Source: DATKXU01 sp035528905
GTDB lineage: Bacteria; Armatimonadota; UBA5829; DTJY01
Direction: 5' to 3'
DNA length: 29,792 bases
Assembly (NCBI GenBank): GCA_035528905.1
Contig: DATKXU010000029.1
Span: 1-29,792, forward strand
Shown here: positions 6,274 through 15,096 of the stretch, in pieces
Layout of the letters: every line of letters begins with the position of its first letter
Numbering within the stretch: position 1 is the first letter of the stretch
Position numbers and translations under genes: made by a program
Notes under the pieces: model-generated
Seen by the model: the letters and a program-made list of their open reading frames with translations, nothing else
Databases searched by the model: none
What the model was told of the DNA's origin: nothing

Positions 6274-6544
6274 ATGAGTCACAATGCAACAAGCTCGTAC
6301 GATTCAGTTGCCCACAGCTTCGTCATCGAGCGTTTACACGGCGAGCGCACCGGAAGCCCTTATACACCGGAGTCGGGCCGCGCGATCTTCTGGGTAAGAA
6401 AGCTATAGCGGCAGAGCAATCTCGCAGCTGCGACGGTTAGTTAGCCATCAAACAACTGGAGGATATGAGCCGTTCGAGTTCGAAATTCCATGTGATGGCA
6501 GGAAGCCGGCCTTTATCAAGCGGCTGGCAAAGGAGGTGCCGTAG
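6274..6544 (+). pseudogene. Small gene with an apparent +1 frameshift (44 + 45 codons)
   Basis: ATG 6274 has an excellent GAAGGAGG site (6261-6268). The frame reads MSHNATSSYDSVAHSFVIER onward to WVRKL and stops at TAG 6406-6408. In the +1 frame the reading continues without interruption from 6407 (SGRAISQLRRLVSHQTTGGY, then EPFEFEIPCDGRKPAF, IKRLAKEVP) to TAG 6542-6544. The second frame has no ATG, GTG or TTG of its own. Its final codons contain the ribosome site of the following GNAT gene, and its stop abuts that gene's start, as in coupled operons. A single-base insertion or sequencing error near 6400-6407 would restore one protein of about 89 aa. The family is not recognised. The alternative is that only the 44-aa peptide is made. 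Confidence 0.4.
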
Positions 6545-6546
6545 TG

Positions 6547-7047
6547 ATGCGGAAGAACACAAAGCCCGCGCAGTTTCACATTCGCGAGGCGGTAGAGCAA
6601 GACTTCGATGCGTTGTGCAAGATCTTCGCCGAGGGGGTCTTGCTTCACCACACGGCGCTGCCGGATGTGTTTCGGAAACCCGACGGCGCCGTAATAGACA
6701 AGGAGCGCGTGTGTGATCTGATTGCCAGCGAGGACGCCGCTTTGCTTGCGGCCGAGCGCGACGGTGAGCCAATAGGGTTCGTCTGCGTACTCGCCCAGGA
6801 TGCGGGCGATATTTCGATCATGCTGGTGAGACGTTTTGCATTCGTTGAAAATCTCGCAGTGACGGAGCGATTTCGGCGCTCCGGAGTCGGCCGGGCGCTT
6901 ATGGAAGCTGCCCACCGGTGGGCTTTGAGCCGAGGGCTCGCCCGAATCGAGCTGAACGTCTGGGAGTTCAACCAGGACGCGATTGCTTTCTACGAGAAGC
7001 TCGGCTATGAAACCGCCAGCCGCAAGATGTGGAAGAAGCTGGGGTAG
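6547..7047 (+). CDS. GNAT-family N-acetyltransferase (166 aa)
   Basis: A single-domain acetyl-CoA-dependent acetyltransferase covering the whole fold. N-terminal strand and helix: 'FHIREAVEQDFDALCKIFAE'. Motif A: 'VENLAVTERFRRSGVGRALM' (residues 100-119, pyrophosphate loop R111-S-G-V-G-R116). Motif B: 'IELNVWEFNQDAIAFYEKLG' (about 134-153), with Y149 a typical catalytic-site Tyr. GGAGG at 6532-6536 precedes both GTG 6544 (7 nt) and ATG 6547 (10 nt); ATG is taken. The gene immediately follows the frameshifted small ORF and converges with the glycosidase-like gene 8 nt away. The substrate is unknown; proteins ending in this pattern include aminoglycoside- and ribosomal-protein-type acetyltransferases. 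Confidence 0.88.
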   Translation: MRKNTKPAQFHIREAVEQDFDALCKIFAEGVLLHHTALPDVFRKPDGAVIDKERVCDLIASEDAALLAAERDGEPIGFVCVLAQDAGDISIMLVRRFAFVENLAVTERFRRSGVGRALMEAAHRWALSRGLARIELNVWEFNQDAIAFYEKLGYETASRKMWKKLG

Positions 7048-7055
7048 GCCCTGCG

Positions 7056-8684
7056 TCATAGAGCCTGGATCTTGGCCGTCTCTGCCTCGACCGCCGTGAT
7101 GAACTGATTCAGCGACTCCGAGTTCCGGTCGTCCGGCGTATCGGCGATCTCCTTTGCGTAGCGCCTGGCGTCGGCGAGGGCGGTATCGCGCTCTGCCTTT
7201 GCTTCCTGCGACTTCGTGTTCCTGTACCACCTCAATGCGAAGTAAGCCCGCGTCCAGTGTCGGCCGATCTGCGCACCGCGGAGGGTGCGCTCGTAGTAGC
7301 CGCGAAGCTGCTCGTAGTCCGCGGGCTTGAACAGATCCTTTGCCTCGTCCAGCTCCTTCAGGCACTGCCGGGAAAGCCTCTCCGCCCGGATCTTCTCGTT
7401 CACCGTTGCCCTGATGGCCTCCGGCCCGCTGTCGAGGAGCATCTTCTCGATGCGCTCGTTCTCCGGGCTGGGGTCCCATAGAGCGTTGCTGTTCTCGATG
7501 AGGTGGATGTCCGCATAGCCGACGGTGCTGACCTGTCCCATCTTCGTTATCCAGAAGCCGAGTGTGTAGGCGATGTCGCATGTTATGTCGAAGCTCCGAC
7601 GCAGGACCTTCTCTGCTGTCGGGGCCGCCTTCTCCCCATAGCGCCGGACGCAGAAATCGCGCCATATCTTGTTAACGTCCGCATCCGGGTCGTTGATCAG
7701 GATGCTGTAGGCGACTACGTTGATCTCGTTCGGCGTGCCGACGTTGGTGCGGTTCTGATCGTCGCACCTGGGGATGACTCCCACAAGTCCTTTGTCCCTG
7801 GCCATGCGGACATACTCCTGTATATACTCCGGGCAGCACATCGGCCAATGTGTGATGCCGCCCACCTCGGTGGCCAGGTCCATCTCCATGATCTGCTTGT
7901 GCGGCGCTACTTTGCCGATGAGTGGATGCGGCGGGTACCTGAACTCCCAGTCGTTCGGTACGCACTTGGTGTAGACCCACACGTCATCCGGCACACTCTT
8001 CAGCGCTTCCAGGAATGCGTCCATCTCCGCCGGGTTGCGCAGGAAATCGCGCACTATCAGCCGCTTCCCCTTGGCCGCGCAGCCCTCCCTGACGGCGTTT
8101 ATGACTTTCGCCATTCTCTCTGCAGGGGTCATCTTCGACAGGGCTTCGCTCGGGCGGTGGGCCTGGATCCTGCTCTCGGTGAGGCTCAATATGAAGCCGT
8201 CGCAGGTAGGCACCTTCTCGATCGCATCACGGTACTTCTTGGAGATGCATTCGTACAGGGCCGGATCATCGAGGTTGAGCAGCGTCCTCCCGTCTTTATC
8301 GGTTACGAACCACTTGTCAACCGGCCCGTTCACCTCGTGAGTCCACAGGTAGACCTTCATGCCCCGCTTGTGGGCGTACCGGCAGTAGGTCTCTAGTTGC
8401 TTGCTGCGGTCCTCATCGTCGAGGATTTCTTCCACGGTCATGCATATGCTATGGGAGAGGCCGATAGTGTTTATGTCATATTTCTCGGCCTTGTCCATCA
8501 TCTCAAAGACGTACTGGGGCGTGGACTTTTCGATATCCCACCCCCGGACATCGAATGGATGCTTTTCCCCGGCATCGGCTGACGTGACGGCGCAGAGCCA
8601 CGCTACCAGGCAGATTATGACTGGGCGGGTAGTACTCTTAAGTAAGCCGCCGCACTGCTCGAATGTAGGTCGTCCATGCCTCAT
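7056..8684 (-). CDS. Secreted TIM-barrel glycoside-hydrolase-like protein (542 aa)
   Basis: An exported protein with a signal peptide at about residues 18-38 (RPVIICLVAWLCAVTSADAG). The remaining fold is a likely (beta/alpha)8 barrel: 'NTIGLSHSI', 'GMKVYLWTHEVN' (residues 108-119), then 'CDGFILSLTE' with E170 at the end of a strand, a position often used by the acid/base residue in such barrels. The segments 'YTKCVPNDWEF', 'TPNEINVVAYSIL' and 'CVRRYGEKAAP' recur, slightly changed, in the paralogue at 24813-26444. The C-terminal 120 residues are helical and charged. The 'PNEIN' and 'RYGEKAA' motifs recall C-terminal parts of GH67/GH115-type glucuronidases, but the catalytic motifs of those families are not obvious. 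The start ATG at 8684 has only a weak GAGG site. It is divergent from the large glycosidase operon at 9122. Confidence 0.65.
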   Translation of the reverse strand: MRHGRPTFEQCGGLLKSTTRPVIICLVAWLCAVTSADAGEKHPFDVRGWDIEKSTPQYVFEMMDKAEKYDINTIGLSHSICMTVEEILDDEDRSKQLETYCRYAHKRGMKVYLWTHEVNGPVDKWFVTDKDGRTLLNLDDPALYECISKKYRDAIEKVPTCDGFILSLTESRIQAHRPSEALSKMTPAERMAKVINAVREGCAAKGKRLIVRDFLRNPAEMDAFLEALKSVPDDVWVYTKCVPNDWEFRYPPHPLIGKVAPHKQIMEMDLATEVGGITHWPMCCPEYIQEYVRMARDKGLVGVIPRCDDQNRTNVGTPNEINVVAYSILINDPDADVNKIWRDFCVRRYGEKAAPTAEKVLRRSFDITCDIAYTLGFWITKMGQVSTVGYADIHLIENSNALWDPSPENERIEKMLLDSGPEAIRATVNEKIRAERLSRQCLKELDEAKDLFKPADYEQLRGYYERTLRGAQIGRHWTRAYFALRWYRNTKSQEAKAERDTALADARRYAKEIADTPDDRNSESLNQFITAVEAETAKIQAL

Positions 8685-8808
8685 GTGCTGGTGCCTCTTC
8701 TGCTGACTCGATGGACAGTTCGCTGGGCGAGGTAAATCTTCCTGCGCGTGTTTGTTCGCCGACGGCGTGGGGAAAATATATTGTTTTGCGCGTGGTGGGA
8801 GACTGTAT

Positions 8809-8871
8809 GAAGCAGTTCACGATCCTTCGCAGAGCAGAAGATTCTTCGCTTCCGCTCAGAATGACAAACCC
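8809..8871. repeat. Dispersed repeat related to 'TCATTCTGAGCGGAAGCGAA'
   Basis: On the minus strand this contains the segment TCATTCTGAGCGGAAGCGAA followed by GAATCTTCTGCTCTGCGAAG. Translated it gives the 'VILSGSEES' string that turns up in spurious ORFs of many unrelated environmental genomes. It is a known-looking dispersed element rather than a gene. This identification is from memory. Confidence 0.5.
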
Positions 8872-8890
8872 TTGCCCTTCCGCTATCAAC

Positions 8891-8928
8891 GATGGCGAAT
8901 TATTACTGGGATGGCGAATTATTACTGG
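8891..8928. repeat. Perfect 19-bp tandem duplication
   Basis: The unit GATGGCGAATTATTACTGG occurs at 8891-8909 and again at 8910-8928 with no mismatch; a partial third copy (tattattgctgg) follows. It lies just upstream of the candidate promoter at 8942 and could be a binding site or a recent slippage event. Confidence 0.8.
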
Positions 8929-8941
8929 TATTATTGCTGGC

Positions 8942-8970
8942 TTGATTAAATGATGGACAAGGCGCATAAT
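8942..8970 (+). promoter_or_regulatory. Candidate sigma-70 promoter of the three-gene glycan operon
   Basis: TTGATT (8942-8947) is followed by a 17-nt spacer and CATAAT (8965-8970). The -35 matches 4 of 6 and the -10 matches 5 of 6 consensus positions. The local sequence is AT-rich in an otherwise GC-rich region. It is about 150 nt upstream of ATG 9122. Confidence 0.5.
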
Positions 8971-9121
8971 TACATTAGGGTTTTCTCGGTAATATGAAGA
9001 ATGTGCTGAAGGAGTTCTGCTGCAGCCCGAATGCTAGGGCGGTTCGACGAGGCGGAGCCGGCCCTGCAGGCGGTTTCGACAGGGCGTGGTGTCTCCGGCT
9101 TGCACAAGGGAGGCGATCTGG

Positions 9122-12100
9122 ATGTTTGATCGGCACGTGCTCATCTCGCATTTCAGATTAGTGGTTCTGCTTGCATTGATCCTCTTCATCTCATCCGTTG
9201 CCGCCGAGGCCGTCAGTATCACGTATGGGCCTCTTGCATGGCCTCAGGACCCGCCTGGCGGTGGGTATCCCACCAGTGTGAAGGTTATCTGGTGGACGGA
9301 TACGGCGACCTCGACGAATACTGCGTACGTCGGCGCTAGTCCATCCGGCCCCTGGGACTTTACCGGCACGGACTCGAACGACAGCAGCCGCCACGAAGCC
9401 CTCGTCACCGGTCTGACGGGTAATACCGTTTACTACGTGTACGTTACGTCCTCCGGCGTTGACTCCTCTGTAGTGCAGTTTCGTACCGGGCTGAACGAAC
9501 TGATTAACGGCAGCCTGGAGACTTGGCACGCGGTGAGTGGGCAGGGCTGGGGTACTGAGGAGCCCGATGGCTGGCATGGATGGGAAATCTATCCGTGGAC
9601 TCCGCCGGGCTTCCATAACGCCGACCACATAAGCATCATGAAGGACAAGCCTTCGAACGCACCGACCCCGCTCGTGAAGGATGGTTCGCACCGCGTCGGT
9701 ATGGATGAGGGTTGGCGAAGCTGTTACGGCGGCATCTATCAGGAGGTTGCGGGATTGAGTCCCGGGGCGTATACCGTATCGGGCTGGGCCGCGTGGTTCT
9801 TCAACGGCGTCTCCAGTCCCGAGAAGCACATTGTGCAAGTCCTGGCAAAGGACGGGCCTCACACGCCTGGAGCCGTTCCTACAGGCCAAGCGATATTCAG
9901 CCAGGATGCCACCGTAAGCGACAAGAACTGGAAATATGTCCAGGGGTCGGTCGAGTGCACTACCGGGACTGTGACGATATATGCCAACCTGCGTTCCGAT
10001 GACTGGGATGGCGCATCGTACGCCCACTTTGATGCCTTCCGCGTGATGGCGGAAACCGCGCCTGCCGTTTCGTTCGACAACTTCCAGGCCAGCCGCGTCA
10101 TAAACGGGAGTTCCTACGATGTCACCATAAGCTACGACACAGACATCGCGACGACCACACAGGTCGAATGGGGACCCACAAGCTCCTACGGCAATACATC
10201 TCCGCTGGACTCGAATCTGGTGACACACCATGTTGTCTCGCTGGCAGGGGTTGCCCCCGGCACGGCGGCCTACCATTACCGGGCACTTGCTACTGCGCCC
10301 GGCGGCATTGACGCATGCTCCAGAGACCAGACGTTTGACGCGCCGCAGGTCATTCTAAGCGACATCTCAAGCTCAGTGGACTATCAGACGGGCACTGTCT
10401 GCACTATACGTTGGGACACGAATTACGCGACGACCACGAACAAGGTGCTCTATCGGGCCCTTGGATCGGGCTCGTACACCGAGGTCATTGAGGCCGATTC
10501 TACGCCGCATACGAGCCACCTCGTCGCGCTAACCGGCCTGTCGCTCGGGACGATATACGAGTTTCACGTGTCCTCGGGCAGCGCTGACATCATAACGGTG
10601 ACTTCCTCGCCGGACGGGACATTCGAGACTCCGGACCAGCCTGGGCCGCCGAATATGTTCCTGGGCATGGCGATGACCGGACATTCACTCCCGGAGGGCG
10701 GAGACGACATCGGGGTGGCAAGCGAAGTCAAGCGCATGGTACAAGTTGATTCTCCGATGGTCAACTACGCGGGTCTGTCCGCGTACAATTGGCCGCAGTG
10801 TCAGCCGGATGATCCCGGCGACGGCCCGAATGTCTACGATTGGTCCGCTGGTGACGCGACCAACGCGGATCGTATCCCCGGCAAGTCCAGGCAGGCATAC
10901 TTCCAGGTTTACGGCAACACGCCCTTGTGGCTGACGCTCGACACGCCGCGCTACTGGGAGAAGTTCGAGCAGTTCATAGAGGCAATGATCGTCCACATGA
11001 ATCAACTCTACGGCGACGTGGACATCATCTTCGAAAACGAGCCTAACGACTCCAGAAAGCCGCCTGAGTTTCCTGGAGACTGGGCGGACTGGTATATCCA
11101 TTGCCTCCAGCACTTCTATGTGGCGGTGCACAGGGCCGATGCTCAGACGGGCGGGACGAACAGGGTTATCGCAGGGAATCTCGCAGGCCATCAGGCCCAG
11201 AGTTTCGAAGCTCTGTATGCCAAAGGGCTGAAGAACTACTCTAACGTTCTGGGATACCATGCTTACCCTTACGACATCAGAGACGGTGTTGAAGTGGCCG
11301 ACCTAGCCAAGATTCACGGCATCCAGGTGGACTATGGCGACGGCGGCAAGAAGATATACGTCGGCGAGGGCTGGGGGTCCGGCAGGTCTGCCGGTTTTGA
11401 TAGAAGCAGCCCGACGATCGAGCCGCCCTGCGAGGAAGTTGAGAATATGTGGCTCGCGATGGCGGTCGGTTGGGATAATGTGATGACCCCGCGCACAAAC
11501 TGGGATTTCAGCTACCTGTACGGCATGAGGTTTTTCTGCGGCAACGACAACTGGGGCGCCATGAATTGGCGGAGGAGGGCTATACCGAAAAAGGACGAAT
11601 CGGGCAACATCACCGGGTTCATCGTGGACGGCTACTCCATGACCCCCGATATAGCTCCCCAGTTCTGGAACGGCGGCATGATGGACTGGTATGGCAACTC
11701 CAAAGACTGCCTGATTCATGTCTTTCCAGGGAACGGCCTGGTCTTCATGAATCCTGGGTTCGAGCTGACGTCCAGCCCGCCCAAGTCGCATCTGCCTCAT
11801 TTCTGGACGACATCTGCAGAACCGGCGCCCACCGCGAACTATGCTGTGGACGACGCTATTTTCCGCGGAGGCAGCCGCTCGCTCAAGCTGACCAGGACAA
11901 CGCCTGGAAGTGACGGAGCGTACCAGCTCACCGCGAAGCGCTCGGCGCTCCCGGCAGTCTCCTACCGCGCCCGGGTCTGGTGCAAGACGCAGGGCGTATC
12001 GGGCCAGGGCGCTCGCTTCTGCATGCGCTTCTCGAACTTGGACGGCTCGCAGAAGTCGTCGCTCTACTGGGCCGCCGACCTTACCGGTACCGCTGACTGG

Positions 12101-13957
12101 CGGCAGATGGAGGTAGTGGCAACCGCTCCACTGTACGCCAGCAGGATAGAGACCGGCTGCTACGTAGACGGCGTTGGAACCGCCTGGTTTGACGATGTGA
12201 CGATAGCCATGGCCGACCAGAGCCTGGTGGGCACAATCCGCGGCTACACGCTGGACGAGGGGCAGATTCCTGTTCCCGATTCCATCGTGCGAACGACGAC
12301 GGGCGGATACCAGACCATCTCGGATGCGGAAGGCTACTACGAGATAGAGAACGTGGCGGCCGGTACTTACGATCTCGTCTGCCGGAAAGTGGGCTGCGTT
12401 CCTCACCGGGTCAAGAACCAGACGGTCGCCCCTGAGAAGCTCACCTTCGTAAGTTTCAATATGCGGATGCCGAAGCCCGGCCTTACGGTAACAGAGGTGA
12501 CGTGTGACCGGGAGACAACCACTCCGACCGATCCTCCAATCAACGTGGCTGTGACGGTTTCGAACTCGAAGCCGTATCCGGTGATAGTCTCGGATGTCGG
12601 GGTGTTCGTCGAGAAGGGCGGACACGACGCGACAGGCAAGTTCTCGATCCTGGCGTCGCCGTCGAATCCGAAAACCATTCCTGCAAGCGCCGACTGTCAG
12701 TTCAACTTTACGATGGCGCCGCTGTCGCTGGCCGAAGGGGATATTTTCAGCGTCAACGCGTATGCATTCGGCCAGGAAGACAGGCCGAACCTGCTCACGA
12801 ACGGCAACTTCGACCTTGACAACGACTTCACCCATTGGGGTTTCTGGAGTGGTGCATCTACCTCGCAGCCGGTGCTTGACACTTCGGATTTCAATTCCGC
12901 CCCGAATGCGCTGAGATGGTACGTAACCGATACCAATGGGGATAAGTTTAGCTGGGCTGGCAACTACAGCGCATACGTGGCTTCGGCTCCGGCCGCTTCT
13001 TCGCACCAGAAGTACATAGTCGGCGCGCACCACAAGGATGTGACTACCGGCTCGGTGTCCATGCTGCTCTTCATCGAGGAGTACTACTACGACGCCGGTA
13101 CCTGGCTCTATAATGGGCGACGCCACTCGACGATCGCGCATCGGAGCGTGTGGACCGGCGACTGCATGATCTACGAAACAGGGGACCCCGATGTGACGCC
13201 GGGCCTTTACTCCACGAACAGGCTCAAGGTTTCCGTTGGCTCGTGGATTGGGGGCAAGAACTACAGCAGCACGAACTGGTGGGACGATGTATACCTGAAG
13301 GAAGAGGGCGACTGGCTGGCAGACGACCGTGCGACCACCGGCGCCAGCCTGGTAGTTGGAAAGCCTGTGTCGTCCTTGAGTGCTGCCTTCGCAGAGGCGG
13401 CTGGTACATACGTCCGGGTTTCCGGGCCGATTGTGACGGCGGGGAGCGAGAGCTTTACATCGCGCTTCTACGTCGAGCAGGAGAACAGGGCGATCGGCTC
13501 ACTGGTTGTCCGAGCCAGCGGACCCTCGCCTGAGAAAGGCACCAGAGTGGAGGTGACCGGCAAAGTCGGGCAGTTGGATGGCGAAAGGGCGCTGCTCGAC
13601 TCCGTGATGAAAGCCTTGGAAGCGGCTGACGTTCCGGATCCGTTGGGAATGATAACACGTTCGGCCGGGCCGGCGCACTTGAAGACCCAGGGCCTTCTGG
13701 TCACGATCTGGGGTCGCGTAACCTACGTGGCCGCCGATGACTCCCATTTCGTCGTGAGCGATGGCTCGGACGTGGACGATGGAGCCGGGCCCCCGGGCAT
13801 CAAGGTAATCTGCACCGGCACGGTTGAAGGGATAACGCCACCCGCCCAGGAAACCTTCGTTCAGGTTACGGGCATCAGCGGGTGCGAGCAGAACGGCGCG
13901 CTCCCAGTGCTTCGACCGAGATCGGATGCGGACATAGCTGAATACCTGCCGCTGTAA
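9122..13957 (+). CDS. Giant secreted multidomain glycoside hydrolase (1611 aa)
   Basis: An exported enzyme for extracellular polysaccharide. Approximate order: signal peptide 1-30; fibronectin-III-like domain 32-125; carbohydrate-binding-like jelly roll 126-310 (opens 'ELINGSLETW', closes 'AHFDAFRVM'); two more FnIII-like domains 313-505; clan-A-type TIM barrel 509-875; second jelly roll 877-1035; carboxypeptidase-regulatory-like domain 1037-1115; CARDB-like beta domain 1120-1220; third jelly roll 1223-1395; a C-terminal two-part beta region 1400-1611. In the barrel, 'DIIFENEPND' puts E640 after a strand as acid/base, and 'KIYVGEGWG' gives E749 as the likely nucleophile, the arrangement known in GH5/GH39-like clan-A enzymes. 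ATG 9122 is preferred over GTG 9086 because AAGGGAGG sits 8 nt before it and the signal peptide starts cleanly. First gene of an operon with 14038 and 15097. The substrate is not predictable. Confidence 0.85.
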   Translation: MFDRHVLISHFRLVVLLALILFISSVAAEAVSITYGPLAWPQDPPGGGYPTSVKVIWWTDTATSTNTAYVGASPSGPWDFTGTDSNDSSRHEALVTGLTGNTVYYVYVTSSGVDSSVVQFRTGLNELINGSLETWHAVSGQGWGTEEPDGWHGWEIYPWTPPGFHNADHISIMKDKPSNAPTPLVKDGSHRVGMDEGWRSCYGGIYQEVAGLSPGAYTVSGWAAWFFNGVSSPEKHIVQVLAKDGPHTPGAVPTGQAIFSQDATVSDKNWKYVQGSVECTTGTVTIYANLRSDDWDGASYAHFDAFRVMAETAPAVSFDNFQASRVINGSSYDVTISYDTDIATTTQVEWGPTSSYGNTSPLDSNLVTHHVVSLAGVAPGTAAYHYRALATAPGGIDACSRDQTFDAPQVILSDISSSVDYQTGTVCTIRWDTNYATTTNKVLYRALGSGSYTEVIEADSTPHTSHLVALTGLSLGTIYEFHVSSGSADIITVTSSPDGTFETPDQPGPPNMFLGMAMTGHSLPEGGDDIGVASEVKRMVQVDSPMVNYAGLSAYNWPQCQPDDPGDGPNVYDWSAGDATNADRIPGKSRQAYFQVYGNTPLWLTLDTPRYWEKFEQFIEAMIVHMNQLYGDVDIIFENEPNDSRKPPEFPGDWADWYIHCLQHFYVAVHRADAQTGGTNRVIAGNLAGHQAQSFEALYAKGLKNYSNVLGYHAYPYDIRDGVEVADLAKIHGIQVDYGDGGKKIYVGEGWGSGRSAGFDRSSPTIEPPCEEVENMWLAMAVGWDNVMTPRTNWDFSYLYGMRFFCGNDNWGAMNWRRRAIPKKDESGNITGFIVDGYSMTPDIAPQFWNGGMMDWYGNSKDCLIHVFPGNGLVFMNPGFELTSSPPKSHLPHFWTTSAEPAPTANYAVDDAIFRGGSRSLKLTRTTPGSDGAYQLTAKRSALPAVSYRARVWCKTQGVSGQGARFCMRFSNLDGSQKSSLYWAADLTGTADWRQMEVVATAPLYASRIETGCYVDGVGTAWFDDVTIAMADQSLVGTIRGYTLDEGQIPVPDSIVRTTTGGYQTISDAEGYYEIENVAAGTYDLVCRKVGCVPHRVKNQTVAPEKLTFVSFNMRMPKPGLTVTEVTCDRETTTPTDPPINVAVTVSNSKPYPVIVSDVGVFVEKGGHDATGKFSILASPSNPKTIPASADCQFNFTMAPLSLAEGDIFSVNAYAFGQEDRPNLLTNGNFDLDNDFTHWGFWSGASTSQPVLDTSDFNSAPNALRWYVTDTNGDKFSWAGNYSAYVASAPAASSHQKYIVGAHHKDVTTGSVSMLLFIEEYYYDAGTWLYNGRRHSTIAHRSVWTGDCMIYETGDPDVTPGLYSTNRLKVSVGSWIGGKNYSSTNWWDDVYLKEEGDWLADDRATTGASLVVGKPVSSLSAAFAEAAGTYVRVSGPIVTAGSESFTSRFYVEQENRAIGSLVVRASGPSPEKGTRVEVTGKVGQLDGERALLDSVMKALEAADVPDPLGMITRSAGPAHLKTQGLLVTIWGRVTYVAADDSHFVVSDGSDVDDGAGPPGIKVICTGTVEGITPPAQETFVQVTGISGCEQNGALPVLRPRSDADIAEYLPL

Positions 13958-14037
13958 GTAATGGCGCCCGTTGCTTTGCCATTCCGCGCCTGAGCGGTGG
14001 CGGCGTAGCCTCTCGTCGGTCGAATGGGGGAAAGCTG

Positions 14038-15081
14038 ATGACCAGCAGAATTTCGCGTCGGGATTTCCTCAAGCGGAGTGCATCGGCCGCGATGCTTGCC
14101 GCGCCCGGCATTGGAGCCGTCGGCGGACTGCTTCGTTCTGCGGAAAAGGCAGAGGCCGCCTGGACGTGTACCGTCCCCGTCGGCAGCCCGCATGGGCCTT
14201 CGAAGCTTGGCTTCCATGTGGTCAGCGGCAACCCGATGGGCTCCTACATTCAGCAGCTCCGCGACAACGGCGCCTACTTCAAACTGATCAAGTGCGCGAG
14301 CGATTTCGGCGCGGCGTACAGTGCCAAGCTCTATACGCCGAAGACGGTCACCGTCGGCAGATGGGTCGGCCCCGAAGCATTCCACGACTACGGCGATCCC
14401 CTTCGGGAGGCCGAGGGCAAGATGAAGACCCACATGCAGCAGTGGGCCAAGAACCGCGACACCATTGATTACTGGGAGGTCTTGAACGAGCCCAGTCCGC
14501 CGGGCATCGCCGGGCACCGGCGCCTCGGCGAATTCTACATGAAGTGCATGGAGATCGCCGAGAAGAACGGCTACAAGCTCGCGATCCTGAGTTACTCCAT
14601 TGGAGTGCCCGAGTGGGAGCAGTTCGAGTCCCTGGTGAAGCTCGGAGTCTTCCAGATGGCAAAAGCGGGCGGGCATATCCTCTCGCTCCATGAGTATAAC
14701 TGGGGCTCGCAGTGCAAATACTGGGGCAGGGCGCTCCCCGGCCATCCTGCATATCCGGATAGGGGCGTCCGGACTGGGCGCTATCGCTGGTGGTATAGGG
14801 ACTTCCTGATCCCGAGCAACCAGGTGATACCGCTCGTGATTACCGAGAGCGGCTACGACGGCATCCTGGCCGAGGCGGACGACGGCGACTGGAAGTGGCG
14901 CGATCATTATATGGATGGCGGGGGAGTCGGACTGCCCTGGATTGACGACCGCCTGCGCGAGGACGACTACGTGATCGGGACGGCGCTCTTCACCGCCGGA
15001 AGCTGGGCGGAGGATTATGTATACGGCTCGACGGAGCTCCAGACGATCACGAACTACGTCATCTCGAAGAAGAACGGATAG
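14038..15081 (+). CDS. Tat-exported clan-A glycoside hydrolase-like protein (347 aa)
   Basis: The N-terminus carries a twin-arginine signal: SRRDFLKRSASAAMLAAPGI, followed by an Ala-rich cleavage region (AEKAEAAW), so it is exported folded. The mature part is a compact TIM barrel. 'YWEVLNEPSPP' places E151 as acid/base, and 'VIPLVITESGYDG' places E270 as nucleophile, 119 residues apart as expected for retaining clan-A enzymes. 'ILSLHEYNWG' fits a substrate-contacting strand. It has no binding modules, unlike its operon partner upstream. GGGGGAAAG precedes ATG 14038. It follows the giant hydrolase by 80 nt and precedes the propeller protein by 15 nt. Family number cannot be assigned by eye; GH5, GH39 or an unclassified clan-A group are all possible. 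Confidence 0.8.
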   Translation: MTSRISRRDFLKRSASAAMLAAPGIGAVGGLLRSAEKAEAAWTCTVPVGSPHGPSKLGFHVVSGNPMGSYIQQLRDNGAYFKLIKCASDFGAAYSAKLYTPKTVTVGRWVGPEAFHDYGDPLREAEGKMKTHMQQWAKNRDTIDYWEVLNEPSPPGIAGHRRLGEFYMKCMEIAEKNGYKLAILSYSIGVPEWEQFESLVKLGVFQMAKAGGHILSLHEYNWGSQCKYWGRALPGHPAYPDRGVRTGRYRWWYRDFLIPSNQVIPLVITESGYDGILAEADDGDWKWRDHYMDGGGVGLPWIDDRLREDDYVIGTALFTAGSWAEDYVYGSTELQTITNYVISKKNG

Positions 15082-15096
15082 AAGGTAGCCGGGAAG

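Larger units (their letters stand above)
8685..9121. other. Divergent intergenic region with repeats and a promoter
   Basis: This 437-nt region separates divergent glycosidase genes. It holds a dispersed repeat (8809-8871), a perfect 19-bp tandem duplication (8891-8928) and a sigma-70-type promoter for the rightward operon (8942-8970). GGCGGTTCGAC (9039-9049) is nearly repeated as GGCGGTTTCGAC (9070-9081), flanking a GC-rich segment. No gene was found. Confidence 0.5.

Noticed and set aside
6400..6410. Programmed +1 frameshift like that of release factor 2
   Set aside because: The site is CTA TAG C, without the CTT TGA slippery codon or the closely spaced internal Shine-Dalgarno sequence; a plain indel is simpler.
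6465..6716. Plus-strand frame MSRSSSKFHVMAGSRP with GGAGG upstream
   Set aside because: Conflicts with the start of the GNAT gene, and its Ser/Arg-rich sequence is less protein-like than the overlapping frame that ends in KRLAKEVP.
6448..7665. 405-codon minus-strand frame across the GNAT and glycosidase genes
   Set aside because: Overlaps two genes with clear domains; no family pattern in this frame.
7503..8396. 297-codon plus-strand frame
   Set aside because: Antisense shadow of the glycosidase-like gene.
11303..13141. 612-codon minus-strand frame
   Set aside because: Antisense of the giant hydrolase, whose domains are unmistakable; the frame is Arg/His/Val-rich without motifs.
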